From contig CM066916.1 in the NCBI GenBank assembly GCA_033964015.1, forward strand, positions 15,292,501 to 15,356,500: 64,000 bases of DNA, in the 5' to 3' direction. The position numbers and the translations under genes were made by a program. The stretch comes from Scolanthus callimorphus (taxonomy: Eukaryota; Cnidaria; Anthozoa; Actiniaria; Edwardsiidae). Below are positions 44,840-58,000 of this stretch, piece after piece. Every line of letters begins with the position of its first letter. Within the stretch, counting starts at the first letter, position 1. The notes under the pieces are model-generated. The model saw only the letters and a list, made by a program, of their open reading frames with translations, was not told where the DNA came from and searched no databases.

Positions 44840-47800
44840 TTAATCTTGAATTTCGTTGTCGTCGTCGTCTTCATCGCTTGACGTCTCATCGGGATCGTTT
44901 GCTTGCAACTCGCACTTCTCACAGGTGCAATTAAATAAGTAATTTTCTCTGCAACGCAAACCAACCACATAATTGAATCAGAGTGCGTAACCCAAGAAGG
45001 GAATTATTGTTACTACGATAGCAAAACCAATGTGTCTTGAAACGAATAATAGGATGTATAGTAGGAGCGTCCACTGAAACAAAAACCCTAAGCTGGAAAT
45101 GGACGTGCAATAGACTCGACCTAGTCTGATAGAACAGCCACGGCCTATAAATGATGGTACAAAATTGATGTTCTTTGTAATTGTCGGCGTTGAAAAATCA
45201 CATTGGGAATGGACCATTCCAGCTATACGCGCGAGCACGCCCTCCTTAGGAATGTAACACAGCTACCAGGATGCAACGCGCGTATACAAGGCGGCTTGGT
45301 TCCCGTAATGTAACACAACTTCCAACATGAAACGCGCGTATCCAGCTGAATCGTCAATTGTGTGAGACCTCTTATGGAAGAAGCGCATCTTTTAGTGCAA
45401 ACAATGTACAGCAAACTTAAATTCTTTGTGCATTATAATTTGCAGCTCGATGAAAGATAACACGCTGTTTACCTGAGATAGTTTTGACGACTATGACGAC
45501 TTCTGTCTAGCTCACACGGGTTAAGATAACTTATGCAGATTTCCTGGAAAAAAGAGTAAACAAGAGTAAACATTTCCATCAAAGGTAAAACTCCGATTCT
45601 CTGATGTGTGATCTTAGCCGAGGATATTGAAATGAATCCAGGTCCCTAACTCTATAAAATCATTCAATAGGCTACACTCACCTCTCCTATGGAAACATGT
45701 TTCAATGCTTTTAGCACCAGTCTGGAACTATTGTTTGGAAATGTAACTTCCGCATTGGGATTGCAATTGTGATTACCTAGATGTAAAAAGCAAAGTACCC
45801 AATCATAAACATAGAATGCGCTGATTTATACGTCATTACTTGAAGAAGTACAAGCGCTGGCCTGTAGAAGGTAGAAGTAGATCTGTACATGTATATACTG
45901 CATGAGCTGGGGACTTGGTTTAGGAGAGTGAAAGAACCTAACACAAGTCAAGACAGCACTGCAATAAAAAAATAATGGCCTCACCAACTAGGAAGAAAAG
46001 AACAAAATGAAGAACGCTAACGATGTGTGCGGAGTCAGTCCTCTATGGATGTCTGTTAGACGATTGCTAACAAAAACGCGGAAATCGACAGCACGTTGTT
46101 ACTTACAACTACTCTGTAGCCTGTAGAGACCAGCTCCTTCACAGTCAAGGAAAATTCCCGATACTAGAAGAATAAAAAAACCTCAGCATTTTCAAACTTC
46201 AGAGCAATTAGTCAATTTCGTATATTGTGTATATGCTAGTTACCGGCTATGAGTCTGGATCGTGAAAAAGCGTTACCAAGGTCTTAAAAAATGACTGTCT
46301 GGGGCTGAAACCTACTGAAACACCATAAATCCTACAAAATCAGTGCACGATCCGTAGAATTCAGCGTGCGTGTAGCTCATCTGGATCCCACTCAGGATGG
46401 ATTCGAGAAATCAAAAAAAAGAAAACAAAATTATCTTAGAAACACTACAGTTACAAGTATAGTGCTGTGCTATAACAAAGTCCTACCCTTGCCCATTTCC
46501 TCATAAAGATCATCCAAAAATACGCCGACAGCTTTTTGCTCATCATCAGAGAGTCCTGGCAAGCTATCAACTTTGTTTGCGTATACACTAAAAGAACTAA
46601 AGAAAGAAAAACATTGTTAAGAGTACCTGTATTCAGAAATGTCAGGAGCATCAATAAACAATAAAAGGAGGGCATGACTTTCTATTTCATAGTATGAAAT
46701 AGAAAGTCATGTGCCTTCGGCAGCTTGCAATCTTCCCTCACAGAGCCAGACCCAGCTGCCTTCATTTTGTTCACACTTTTTGTTTTGTTAATCAAACGGT
46801 TTTAGGTTATCGAAAATTACAGGTCAACATTTCAATAGAGTACTTTACACCAGGAGAGATGCCATAATTAAATCACATCTTCAAGACGCTGTCCAAACTT
46901 CCTTACCTTGTACCAATGCCTTGTCCATTTGTTCCTACAAGTGCAAATATCGAGAGAAACCCCTCTGGTGAGAGCCACTGAAACAAGCAAAGCAGAAAGG
47001 CAGTAGATACTATGCAGCGATTTTAATGAGACTTTGTCAAGCGCCTGATGATATGAATGTTACAAAGCTGATCATAAACATTTGAATGGTCATAGAAAAA
47101 ATAATGAACAAAGAATGAGTGATACAAATTAAAGAGAAATTGGGGTAGTCTTGGTAGCTAAAAATAATCTACTATTGAAACTGACCTCTACTACTGAAAT
47201 TAATTAACCACACCTCCTTAAATATACAGTGGCCAGGTTACAGAGGTTGTACAATGGGCCTTTTTCCAGATAATGGGGGGCCTGTGGAATTCATGTATGG
47301 AAACGAGGCTATGGTTGGTTTTGAATTTCTTCACGCTCTTTGCCAAACTCGGCGAAAACGCATTTTGAAACGTGATAAACTAAACCTGATAAAAATGTCA
47401 GGAAACTCATGTTCAAAACGATTTCTTCAAAACCAACCATAGACTCGTTTCCATACATAAATTCGACAGGACCCCCATTATCTGGAAAAAGGCCCATTCA
47501 TGTACAACTTCATTGCATCAGTAACAAGACATTGTGGCCATCAACTGCAGAAGACAAAGAGCATCAGGCCAGGGTTGTATGCATTCAATTGATAATATAT
47601 ATTTTCTTTTTTTTAATACCAAGTGTATTGCATGTATGTCCAAACAATAACAAAAGTAATTTACCTCAGCAACTGCCTCATCATATAATGCCTCTGATAA
47701 AAGTAATCTAAGTTGATCCAGTTGATCCTAGGTAGCAAAAGGAAAAAAAGTGCATGTACTAAATCTTCCAATCCACCACTCACGATCAACTCAGAATGTC

Positions 47801-50665
47801 AAACACATAACTTTACATCATAAGTCAGATCCAACTCCTACCTGGAACTGAAGTCCTAGAAGTTTATGTGCAATATGTTGTTCTTTGTTTATAACTGAAT
47901 GACAGAACGTGTTGAATACTTCTTTTGCTGCATTTTTATCTGATGCCTAAAAATGATTATATAGCAAAAAATATATCAATATTTCTTAACTCTAAGGATT
48001 GACAGCATGTATAACTAGCAAAAAAAAAACAGAACAATATTGTGGTAATAATGGAGCTGGCTGCTTAGGAGAATGCAAGCTCATAGTGGAACAAGGATTG
48101 AAACTATACAATTATCATTAAATGCTATAGTGACCGTTACAGCAAGCTTGATCATATCTACCTGTAACACAGTTGCAATCATCCTGGCAACCAGCATAAT
48201 ATTGGCTGTTTCTGGAGGGTAATGGATGTGCCTGAAAAAAATATTGGAGTTTGTGAATAGTAAAATGTAATTAATATAAAGATTGCAATAATAAAGATTA
48301 TGTGCAAGACAGTACAGGTTGTATAACATTTTTATGTGGTAGGTTTCTGTGAAAATGTAAATTTTCTTTGAAGAGCTTAAAAGAGATTTCATTTAACATG
48401 CAGAAAGTCATGGAATACAGTACACATGGCTTACATAGAGTGGGGGGCGGGCTTGGAGGAAGAAGCTTCACACCTTACAGCCCTTGCAACATGGGTAAGT
48501 ACATGTACTGAACATATTGTTCAGATGTACACTGGTGTACAGCAATACGTTGGTGTTTGTGTAAAAGTTGGTCATTTCTCAGAACATTCTAAATTCTTAC
48601 TATCCCTTCCTGATAAACTCCTTTGTTTCTTGAATTCCTGTGGCTGTGCCAGACGTAGTAACCCAATCTACTATTTTTGACTTGCTGTGGTACACTATCC
48701 TTATACCAAAGCGCTCAGGGGTGCTCTCTACTCTGAGATACGTGTACAAGACCCTTATTATATCCACTAGTTATTAAGCCCTCGCCCAGCTCCGTCAGTC
48801 TGACTTTGAGGGTAGCATCATCTGAAACTTCAGTGTATGTGTCTAATTCTAGAAGAACTTGCGAGTATACAATGCTACCAATGGTGTGTGAATGTGACAT
48901 GACTCCAGAGACAGATATCTCTTGTGAACAAGATCAAAGCAGTGCATTATGGGCAGGGTGAGACCAGATAATATTTAAGTGATTTGAAGCACTGACATGG
49001 TGATAGGGCTATTTTAATTATCTTACTAAAAAAATTAATTTTCATGCACTCCATTATTTTTTGGTGTACTAATAATCACCATAATATTAAAGTTGTTTTT
49101 TGCTCACAGTTCCAGTATTGTATTCTACTGAAGTAATGTTAGACAGTGCTTAAATCTTCAGTCAATACCTATAACATAGTTACATTGATTCAGTAAAAAT
49201 ACTTTTGTAATGAATAAAGTTTGTTTTTCTGTCAAGTAGTTTCTTTTACACAAGCGCCTTGTTAGTCCCAAGATGCTCTAGTCCCATGATGCATTGCATA
49301 CGTAGAATCAAGAATCAGCTAGCTGAGATTCCTCAAAGTGTGTGATTCCCAAAGTGAAGCACATGCTCCTAGCCAATCAGAATCGAGTTTGTGAGTACAA
49401 TGTATAATAATAATAATAAATCTGCTGTTCCCAACTCACTTCCACATCTCTTGAAGTTTAACAAGAGGGTGTCCTGGGTCATGAGCTGGATGTCCAAGGC
49501 ATAACAAGTGATGATACTGCTCAAGGGCCTTACTCCTACACTCCTCACTGCAGTAAATAACCTTTAGAAACATAAGCCAAAAAGTATGTGCTTCTAAATA
49601 TATATAATATGTAAATAGTGTGTATTTCATTATATTATTTGGAACAACACTTATGTACTGTACTTGTATAAGGTCAGGGTTCGAATTTCCCACAAGCTAA
49701 CTCGCTAAATGCGATTAGAATTTGCAATTATCGAGTGTGAAAAAAATTCACTCGCATTTTCTAGCGAAGTTTTTTGGTGCTGCTACTGCATCCAGTAATG
49801 AAGAAAGCATGTGTCTTGCCCATTTAGCTTGTAGATTTCATCTCTACAAGATAAGTTCATCTTGTGACTAAAAAAAACGAATTTCTAACCCTGAAGGTGC
49901 CAAAAAAATATGTCTGTCTATCTCCTGGTCGATTGTACCAGGCAAAAAACCTGTTTGCCCCCCCCCCCCCTCCCCCCCTCCCCAAGCTAATACAAAGGAT
50001 GACCAAGGCTTGCAGCCCCCAGACAAAAAGTTTATAGCTACGGCCTTGCAAACTCTCCAATGTTTTCGTCTGGAGATGATTTGTGGTGGTTGGTCACGTT
50101 ACATCGTCATTGTTATTGTGTCAAAGAGTGTCAGAGACTGATTGTGTCAGAGACTGATTGGTTGACAGGACAAAGCTCGCTATCTTCTATTGGTTGGATG
50201 AAGTCGAGGTGACTATTTGCCTATAGTTACGGAGCCTGAGGCAACTAATTGTTTTAGTATAATTACTTAAACGACTTTTGAGATTTTTGCTCAAAAAATT
50301 GGGTTTAGGGGTACACCCAATCCCCAATGCTTTCAATGTTATGAATATTTTGAACATCTCAACAAATCAGCGCGCGGAATCGCTTGAGTAATTATACTAA
50401 TAAGTTAGAGCAGTTTTCACATGACTGTCATGAAAACAATTGGAATTGAGAAATCACGGCTTAATCCTAAATGGCTTTGTTCTCAGCCAACTGCAAGTTA
50501 TTACACAATTGTATTTACTACAGAATTTGATTGGCAGAGAAAAATGAGTAGCCAATGAGAACGCAAAGCAAACGCAATTACATAACAAGTGTTGACAGTC
50601 ATGTGAAAGCATTTCAATAGCAATGCTTGTAAACATAATGTATCAGTCAATTTCAGTGGTGATCA

Positions 50666-50705
<40 letters not shown>

Positions 50706-51963
50706 ACCCCGGGATTTTGGTCACTTCTAAAAATAACACTGGAAACTCCCCGCCCCCTGGCTAGTAAAAATGCAAAATACCGCACGGTGGGGAACACAAA
50801 AAGCGGAAAAATGCCCCTCCCCAGGGAGGAGAAAAAGATGGTAAGATTCCATCGACTCTGCATGAAAAAGCTTCACAACAAAAACTTCAACTCCATTTAT
50901 ACTGTCGGAGCATTTATAATTCGTTTTTAAATGTACTTTAGTTTTATCGTCTTTGAACGAGTTCCCATTTCACTGAATGTGAGACAAGATATAAATAAAG
51001 AAGTGAAACTAAGGTAATAGTACCACATCGGTAGACATTCCTAGGCATTCGCAGTTGTAGCCATTTCTGCAAATTGTCCCTGGAATCTCTCAATGCGAAA
51101 TTTACCTTTATTCTATTTGCAGAGCAACTATTTCGCAGTTATGTTACTTGACTGTCAATTCATTTTTATGTTTTTCCACTCAGGTGAAATTGCGAAATCT
51201 GTTCTTTCTCTATAGTCTTCCCCAAACGTGGTGTATACGGGCCATGCTCTGCATTATATTTTATGTGGCGTTATTTTCTGTAACTGGGACATTGTAACTG
51301 CCAATCGATAGTTCTTATAACTGGTGTTGTAGTTCCGCAAAACCAGACGTGCTTGAGATGAGAATTCCCCACCCCCCTCCCCCAGGGAAAAACAATTCCC
51401 AACCCCGGGGCAGCAAATTGTTCAAAATTCCCCACCCCAGGGAAGGCAGTGGTGTGCAAATGCTCCACGGTGTCCCAGGGGGGGGATGGTCACCGCTGGA
51501 ATTGACTGATACATAACGTAGCGCGCTTAACCGCTCTGTTACAGTATACCTTACACTTTTGGCACAGCACGCTGGAATTCTCTCCCTCCCAGCATTGTGC
51601 CGCGTGCGGCAGGACTAAGGTTTTATTCCCACATAGCCGCCTCGCCATCTCCTCTGCACTCTCGAGGGACTTCAGGCAGAAGTCGCATGCGATGTAGTGG
51701 TAGTCAGCGTTCCACAAAAACTGCGCGCAAACCAACGGATCTTCCTGGAATATCACATCTCCTTCATCGTACTCCTTAAGAGCAAAGACTGCTCTTCCTT
51801 TATCTTGACCTGTTTCTTTCACACAGAATCCTGATTCCGATAAATTGGAAGAATGAGAAACTGAACTAGCGCAGCCCGTGGCGGCCGCCATCTTGGATTC
51901 TGCATCTAGTTTCCAGACTTCCTCCACTATTCTATGCTGTCCTGCACGCAAACGAGGCTCCAT
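44840..51963 (-). CDS. SMYD5: SMYD5 (SET and MYND domain-containing protein 5)
   Basis: Eleven coding exons on the minus strand, all with GT-AG borders and compatible phases: 51963-51550, 49561-49440, 48231-48162, 47946-47842, 47727-47665, 46977-46907, 46587-46487, 46163-46107, 45776-45682, 45543-45473, 44948-44840. They total 1,278 nt, 425 residues plus stop, close to the length of vertebrate SMYD5. Landmarks: N-terminal SET segment [22 protein letters not shown]-type cysteines CDFC, CQKCK and [22 protein letters not shown] motifs NHNCNPNA and GEEICISYL; post-SET CTCEKC; acidic tail [12 protein letters not shown]5 is a lysine methyltransferase, with histone and ribosomal-protein substrates reported in vertebrates. 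An in-frame second ATG at 51891 in strong context (AAGATGGCGGCC) is an alternative start. No frame break. Confidence 0.95.
46673..46711. repeat. 39-bp hairpin palindrome in a SMYD5 intron
   Basis: catgactttctatttcat and its exact inverse surround a 3-base centre (18-bp perfect arms). Confidence 0.9.
47254..47497. mobile_element. Foldback MITE with about 72-bp arms in a SMYD5 intron
   Basis: atgggcctttttccagataa at 47254 is inverted to 47497. The arms continue to the ggttggttttgaa motif with few mismatches, and the spacer is about 100 bp. Confidence 0.85.
48232..49439. other. SMYD5 intron 2
   Basis: Minus-strand intron between the exons at 49440-49561 and 48162-48231. No gene or strong repeat seen. 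Confidence 0.6.
49562..51217. other. SMYD5 intron 1, repeat-rich
   Basis: Holds C tracts (49961-49978, 50669-50701), a MITE (50407-50612) and a partial copy of the tcagtcaattccagcggtga repeat at 50643. No independent gene seen. Confidence 0.6.
50407..50612. mobile_element. MITE, agagcagttttcacatgac family, copy 2
   Basis: Very similar interior to 36528-36772 (attacacaattgtatttact, agtagccaatgagaacgcaa). In SMYD5 intron 1. Confidence 0.7.
51218..51510 (-). repeat. Dispersed repeat, inverted copy of 63630-63943
   Basis: cttccccaaacgtggtgtat through aaccagacgtgcttgagatg to gaccgctggaattgactgat-type sequence is present in reverse complement at 63.6-63.9 kb. Confidence 0.8.
51880..51895 (-). promoter_or_regulatory. 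YY1-like motif over the alternative SMYD5 start
   Basis: On the minus strand CCAAGATGGCGGCC matches the animal YY1 consensus AAGATGGCGGC, an element commonly found just downstream of TATA-less start sites and overlapping an ATG. It sits 72 nt inside the longer SMYD5 frame, so the shorter start may be the real one. Occupancy is inferred. Confidence 0.45.
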
Positions 51964-52051
51964 GAATCTGCATTATTTTGTCGCCGGGGAAGCTGCATGC
52001 TGAGAAGCAGCAACAGAAAGACAGAGCAGAGACAGGTTTAAAACTCTAGCA
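51964..52051. promoter_or_regulatory. Candidate bidirectional promoter between SMYD5 and the microsomal GST gene
   Basis: Only 88 bp separate the first ATG of SMYD5 (minus, 51963) from the ATG of the GST-like gene (plus, 52052). The genes diverge and no TATA box is evident, so the transcription start regions must be shared or overlap. This rests on the two start codons. No transcript data are available. Confidence 0.6.
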
Positions 52052-55000
52052 ATGGACCCCTTGTTGTCGTTCGATAACCGTACATTCGAAGCGTTTGCAG
52101 TTTCTTCAGTCTTGCTCATCCTGAAGATGTTTTACGTCGTGAGCGCGCGTTAAACACAAGGTAGCGTGACCAATTTCATGTTTGTATGCATTCCACACGC
52201 GGCATGCAGAATGTACGCTGTGGTTTTCACATCGGACAGCTGATGAGGGCAGAGGTGGTTATTCAGCTGGAGCCAAACCAATTCAATATTTGATTCAAAT
52301 TATCCAATATTTTGTTGAATGCGCCATGTCATGCCATGGTTGGTATCTCGAGGGCATGGGCACTGATTAATGAACGTGATTCACTGCACGCTAAACCATA
52401 AATGGCACGTTCAATAATGTTGAATCAAATGTTGGTTTAGAAGCTACTGATATTTGTGACGTGTTGTTGTAAAGCAAAAACTGTGCAGAGCACCACTGGT
52501 CGTTTGCTTGCATGGTTACCTCAATTAAAAAAAGTATGCATGAGTAGAGTGCATAATTATGACCCCGGCGTACTTAATCGATGAAAACTCAACGCATCCC
52601 GGCCGCCTACGATTTCCTTCACACAAATGGGGTTTGTACAAATTATTTTCCTGCCGTGGAGTCCCCTCAAAAATACATTACTACATAATACAATTACAAG
52701 ATAATGGATTTATAGTATTTATTTATTTCTACGAAGCTTTACAATAAAACATATTTCAACTTGAGTTCAACTTGATAGTAGGTTATTTAGCGGAGCTCCT
52801 TTGCGGCCGAAGGCCGCAGAGCGGAGCACCATAGGTATCGCGTATGAAGAATTCAATAGCTCAAGTAAGAACTCAGGTATACTATCGACTTCATTTTTCA
52901 ACGTTCAGCGGTATTCCCATTATGGTATCGCTGGCGCGTCCGTGTCTGCCTGTCTGCGCGCCCCACCACAGGCAACCCCGGAACTGTCTGTCATTTTTCT
53001 GCAGGACTCTGTCATCTGTTCGTCTGTACAGAGTTCTTTTTCCTAACTGATAAAAAAAAACGATGGCAAGACGAGAAGAAATAAAGAGAGAATTTTGATA
53101 GAAGAACCGGAAGAAATTATTCGAGGAGAGAGCTAGAAACAGCGACGGGAAGAAGCCGGGCAAAGCATAAACCACCGCCAAAGAGAGTGCAAAGTGAACA
53201 AACGAAACAACGCACGACGGTTTTTACTCTTCATCAAAAACTCTTGAAATCAAGCTGACAAATCACGAATTTAGAAAATGAGTTACCAGCGGGGAGAAGA
53301 GTGACCGATGTCATGATTATAGAAAAAAAAAGTTTGTCGAGGGAAAGAAGCAAAGCGAGTAGAGAAGAATACCAGTGAATGGTGAAGTCGAAAAAGACAA
53401 AAGAAGACGGACGAACGAAGAGCTAGCGTAGAAACCCATTTTCAAGGTAGGTACTTGAACTTTGTAGCTAGAGTATAAAATGAGCATTCAGTAGTAATCA
53501 GATTTTATCTACCGCAAACTTCAAACTTCCATTCGTGCATGTTTTTCCCGAACTTTTGCGGCTGTTTCCTCTACTCGTTTGAAAAAGATGAAAGTTGAAT
53601 GCGACGATAGTGGCCGCTCGTGAGATTAGTCGTTTTTACACGCTCAACCATTGTGGTTTAAGCTTTTTTTCTGGATTGCAATCAGAATACCGTATTTTCT
53701 AGTGATATATAAGTTATAGTGGAGCTGACATCTGCCGTGGCTGTGTTTACTTTTGGCGGGGAGACTCGGGATAAAGTCATGAAAGAAAACTTGTCACGCA
53801 ACGGCATGGCTGCCATCTTTAGCTCGCGAGCTTTTGGTCATCATAGGACTCGTCCAGCTCCAAACTTCAGGTTTAGGGTTTAGATAATGGTACAATGATT
53901 CTTGAATTTTCTAATGTATCTAAGCTATTTATTCTTCAAATTGAGACATTTTCGACTTCTCAATTTGGTTCGGCTACAACGAGTATTACTTTTGTGCGCT
54001 AATTTAATTTTGTAGAAATTCCCTAAGATGTATTCCTGGCTGCGGGGAAGCTTCACAGAGTATTTCACATATGACAGGCAAGTGGAAATCTATCTAGGAA
54101 TAATTATTGCTGTCTATCAGTGCCAATATGCACTGACATTTTACTTTTAATTTATTGTTTGATTCATTGTTTCTCTGTCCGATAGTGTCTTGTCAGGCAT
54201 GAACTTAGAAGTCATGGAAATGTATACATTTTGCACAACATAGATGTAAATTTAGCTCAACATAGACACAATAATTCATAGACTGTAGTTTAAAAATATT
54301 GCTTGAAGTTTTGACAGCCCTGAAATCGATTTCATAAGGGATGGACCATTATAAATTTTAGGGGGGGGGGGGGGGGGGGAGGTAGGATTGCAGGATTTTT
54401 TTCTGTATTTTTTCACAAGTTTTTTTTGTCTTACCGAATTTCCCCATGTTTAAAGATACTAGTAGCGGTTTCTAGTCATTTAATTAATAATATTGCTCTG
54501 TAGATGGTGAATAATATTGCTCTGTGGGTGTGCAGACCTATTCCAGGGCTGTTCCTTTTACAAAAGCAATCGTATTCTTATATGTTAAATATAAAAAAAT
54601 TAATTAGTTTCGACATAGTAGAAGGCATTTTACAGGTAGTCGAGGGGGGTCACACTTTTCTTTCGTTGCGCATGAAGCGGGCCCATAGTTTTGATAAACA
54701 CTTGCAGATTTTGTCTTCGAGGCTCATCAGACTTATTGGTTATTTTCTTTAATTTTCAGTGACAACAGCAGCCAGAGGGGGCTTTTGCCAGAGGCGGCTT
54801 TCGGAAAGACCATACCATGACACAAGTAAAACATATTTAGAGCAGTTTCCACATGACTGTCATGAGTAATTACAAATAACTTGCTAATTGTGATTGGTTT
54901 GGGTTGTGATTGGTCAAGAGCATGGTCTTTGATCCTTATGCCAATCAGATTGTGTAGAGAAAATAATTACACAATTATACGTCTAATTAAATTGCTGACA

Positions 55001-58000
55001 AAAAAGAGAGATTGTGAATCACCTCTCGCTCTGTGATTGGTTAATTGTCGAATTTCTATGCATATGATAGGATAGTGAATTACTCATGAATTGTTTTCAC
55101 AGCAGTTAAGTGAAAGCCGCTATACAGTGTATTTTTACTATAAATAGTTGTTAATTGTTGCAAATGTTAAAAAAATGGAGAAGACATCCTCCCTTCTAGT
55201 GTCGTCTGTTTTAAAAAATTTGGAAACGAAACTTGATATGTTTCATTAAAGTTGCTATGCAAATTAGCTACAACCACTAGTGGTTGTATCAGATTTACAA
55301 CATGCTACAGTATGCCCAGGGGGGACTCCCCTATTTTTGGGGCAGGGGTGCTTGTCAGGAACTTTCAATTTCATCCCTAAAAGGTACCATACATGGCATC
55401 GCTTAGTTGACTTGGGCTCCTAAAAAGGTATCAGCAAGACATATATTCATATTTTTTACGAGGGAGAATATGTCTGAAATTCAGGCAACTAAGGGACCGT
55501 TCATTTTTTATCAGGGAGAGGGGGCTGGTGGAAATGAGGGGGAGGGGGTCACCCAAAAAAATACGGCCTCAAGGGGGGGGGGCACCCAAATAAATACGCC
55601 CCTAAAGGGGGGTCACCCAAAAAAATACAAGCACATAACAGGGAGGAAACGAAAAGTTTGCATTTTTTACAGCATGCAATATGTTTGTTTCACTAAATAC
55701 TTAATTTAGTGAAACTAAATACTTAGACATTTTATCCAAAAAGAGATTTCCCAGGGGTATTTTGCCAGAAAAAATGGAAATTCCAGGGGTGGGGGTCATT
55801 TATGGGGTTGGAAATTCCAGGGGAGGGGGTCTTTTTTAAGGGAGGTCCTCAACCCCTGGTGCGGTTTATAAATGCAGTCAGCCATTGTATAATGGGTTTG
55901 GTTAAAGTGCAACTCAAGGCTGACATTTTAATGGCTTATTTGATTGCACATTCAAAATACGAAAGAATGTTTTTTTCGTGTTCATAGCTCTTTTGGTTCA
56001 TAGCTCTTTTGATACTCAAGATTTGTACTAATGCAAATAACAAAAAATGACGTCACAACAAGACTTGGGCAAAGAGGCCAAACAATGTTTTATGTATAAT
56101 TCTGTTTTGGATATTTCGATTCAATTCAAACTTGGTAACAACAAAGAATGACCAAGACCTCATAAACCCATATGCTAACTAGTGTTTCCATGGTAACCTG
56201 TTTGGCTCTGGAAGTGATTCCTTGAAAAATAAGTAAAAAATTTGCTAATGTGTTAAAGGATCTAAAATAAACTAAGTGCTGGTAGCCATACTGTAATACA
56301 TACGACCCTATCAGATACAAGAAAAAACTTTACCCTATGGCAGACCTACCTGTTACCTATCCTCCTCATGCCTATGGCAGACCTCAGGAGCCTCCCAAAA
56401 AAAACCCTAGCATATCCATCTACCATATACGATGGAGTGCCCCACCCAATGCCAATTTGGCAGTTGGGCAATTCCTCAGAATTCCAGGGTGGGTGGAAGT
56501 AGAGCTTCGAATTTCAGGGCAGGCACCCTTAAATACGACATTCCAGGGTGGGTAAGCACAATTTCCAGGGTGGTCATGATAAAATCACTGGAACTGCAGG
56601 GTGGTTGGTTCAAATTTAAAAAATCCAGGTGGGTAGCTTTTGTTGTGAGTGCTGCCCATTCCTTCTTACCCAATAAATATATTTCTTATTGACTGTTCAA
56701 GTTTTCGCTCACGCAATCCTGCTCTAAAATACATATAAGTTTTGTGCTTGTAATCTAATTGTAGGATCCCAGATTTTGGAATGACACATTAACTCATGTC
56801 AAATAACGTATTGCAATTTTCCATTCACATGGAATATGTAACCAGGAGCTCCGCTTTTAGCCAGTGGCTAAATCTATATATTACTGCGTCAGTAGTTGTT
56901 GTTTGCTGGCATGTGATTGTATAATCGAAACACATCGTTGCCAATCAATAACAATCGATGCCAATCAATATCAATTGATGCCAATCGATACCAATTGATG
57001 CCAATCGATACCAATCAATGTCAATCGATAAAAGGTCACAGCCAGGTTGGTTATCGATTGATCATCGATTTCCAATATCAATCAATTGATTGATATTGAT
57101 TGGTATCGATTGCTATCGATTATTGGCTTTATCGATTACGCCAATGAAGGTCAAGGTACAGGGGTCACAAGAATGAGAAAGGTGTCCGCAGCACCAGATA
57201 AACAAGGAACAATTTGTTCTTTTAAGTTTGATTTCAAGTGATGGAATACTGATACCCTCATTTTGATTTGAACAAGAGAAGGCCAGTCTGTAGGAAATCG
57301 TTTCCTCTTGTGTGACAATTCTATTATTACATGAATTTTTCATCACTGTGTGCATGTACGTCACAGGGACGTCAACTCTCCCAGTTTTGCCAGGAGTCTC
57401 AATATTTTTCGCTTCGTCTCCCGGGAAAAATTCAAGATTATGACTGCCATACATTTCTGTATTTCTCCCATGAATTTCATGAAATTTCACCATTTCAAGG
57501 TGGTCTCCAGAGTTTTGAAGTCCTGGGGTTGGCATCCCAAACTGACATCACTAACTCACAAATAACACTCAGGTCACTGTTTGTTTCCAGACGTTAACAG
57601 ATGACATTTAACTTTTACTATAGGTGCTGTCAAGTCCAGAAGACTATGATGACATTGCAGCTTTGAAAAAAGACAAACAAGCTTACCTGAGGACACACCC
57701 TGATGTGGAAAGAGCTATAAGGTACATTATCGTCGGTATATGGTATATACGGTACATATACCAAATGTGTGGTTCCAGAAAATATCCACCACCCCCACGG
57801 AAGGGTGTTGAAATGTACCCCCCCCCCCTGGAATTTTCAATCCCTTCCATGGGGGGTGGGGAGGGGGGGGGGAAATATTTTCTGCGGTGAAAGAATCTGC
57901 CTGCATACCTTCCCATGGACTACATTTTTGACAAATTTTCTTTACATTTTCTAGTATTCAACCCCTAACACATTCTTTCTTATAGACCTCCCCCCCCCAC

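Noticed and set aside
50663..50863. Frame ending in a glycine run
   Set aside because: The glycine run is produced by the poly-C tract; repeat sequence.
52801..53181. Several 65-95-codon frames in both directions
   Set aside because: They contradict each other, lie in the MGST intron and have no motif support.
56938..57135. CRISPR-like array
   Set aside because: Units are contiguous 20-mers without spacers, in a eukaryotic intron.
57624..57890. Extension of the MGST exon through the downstream intron
   Set aside because: A GT donor at 57722 and phase match to the exon at 58153 give a proper MAPEG junction. The read-through is C/G-tract sequence.
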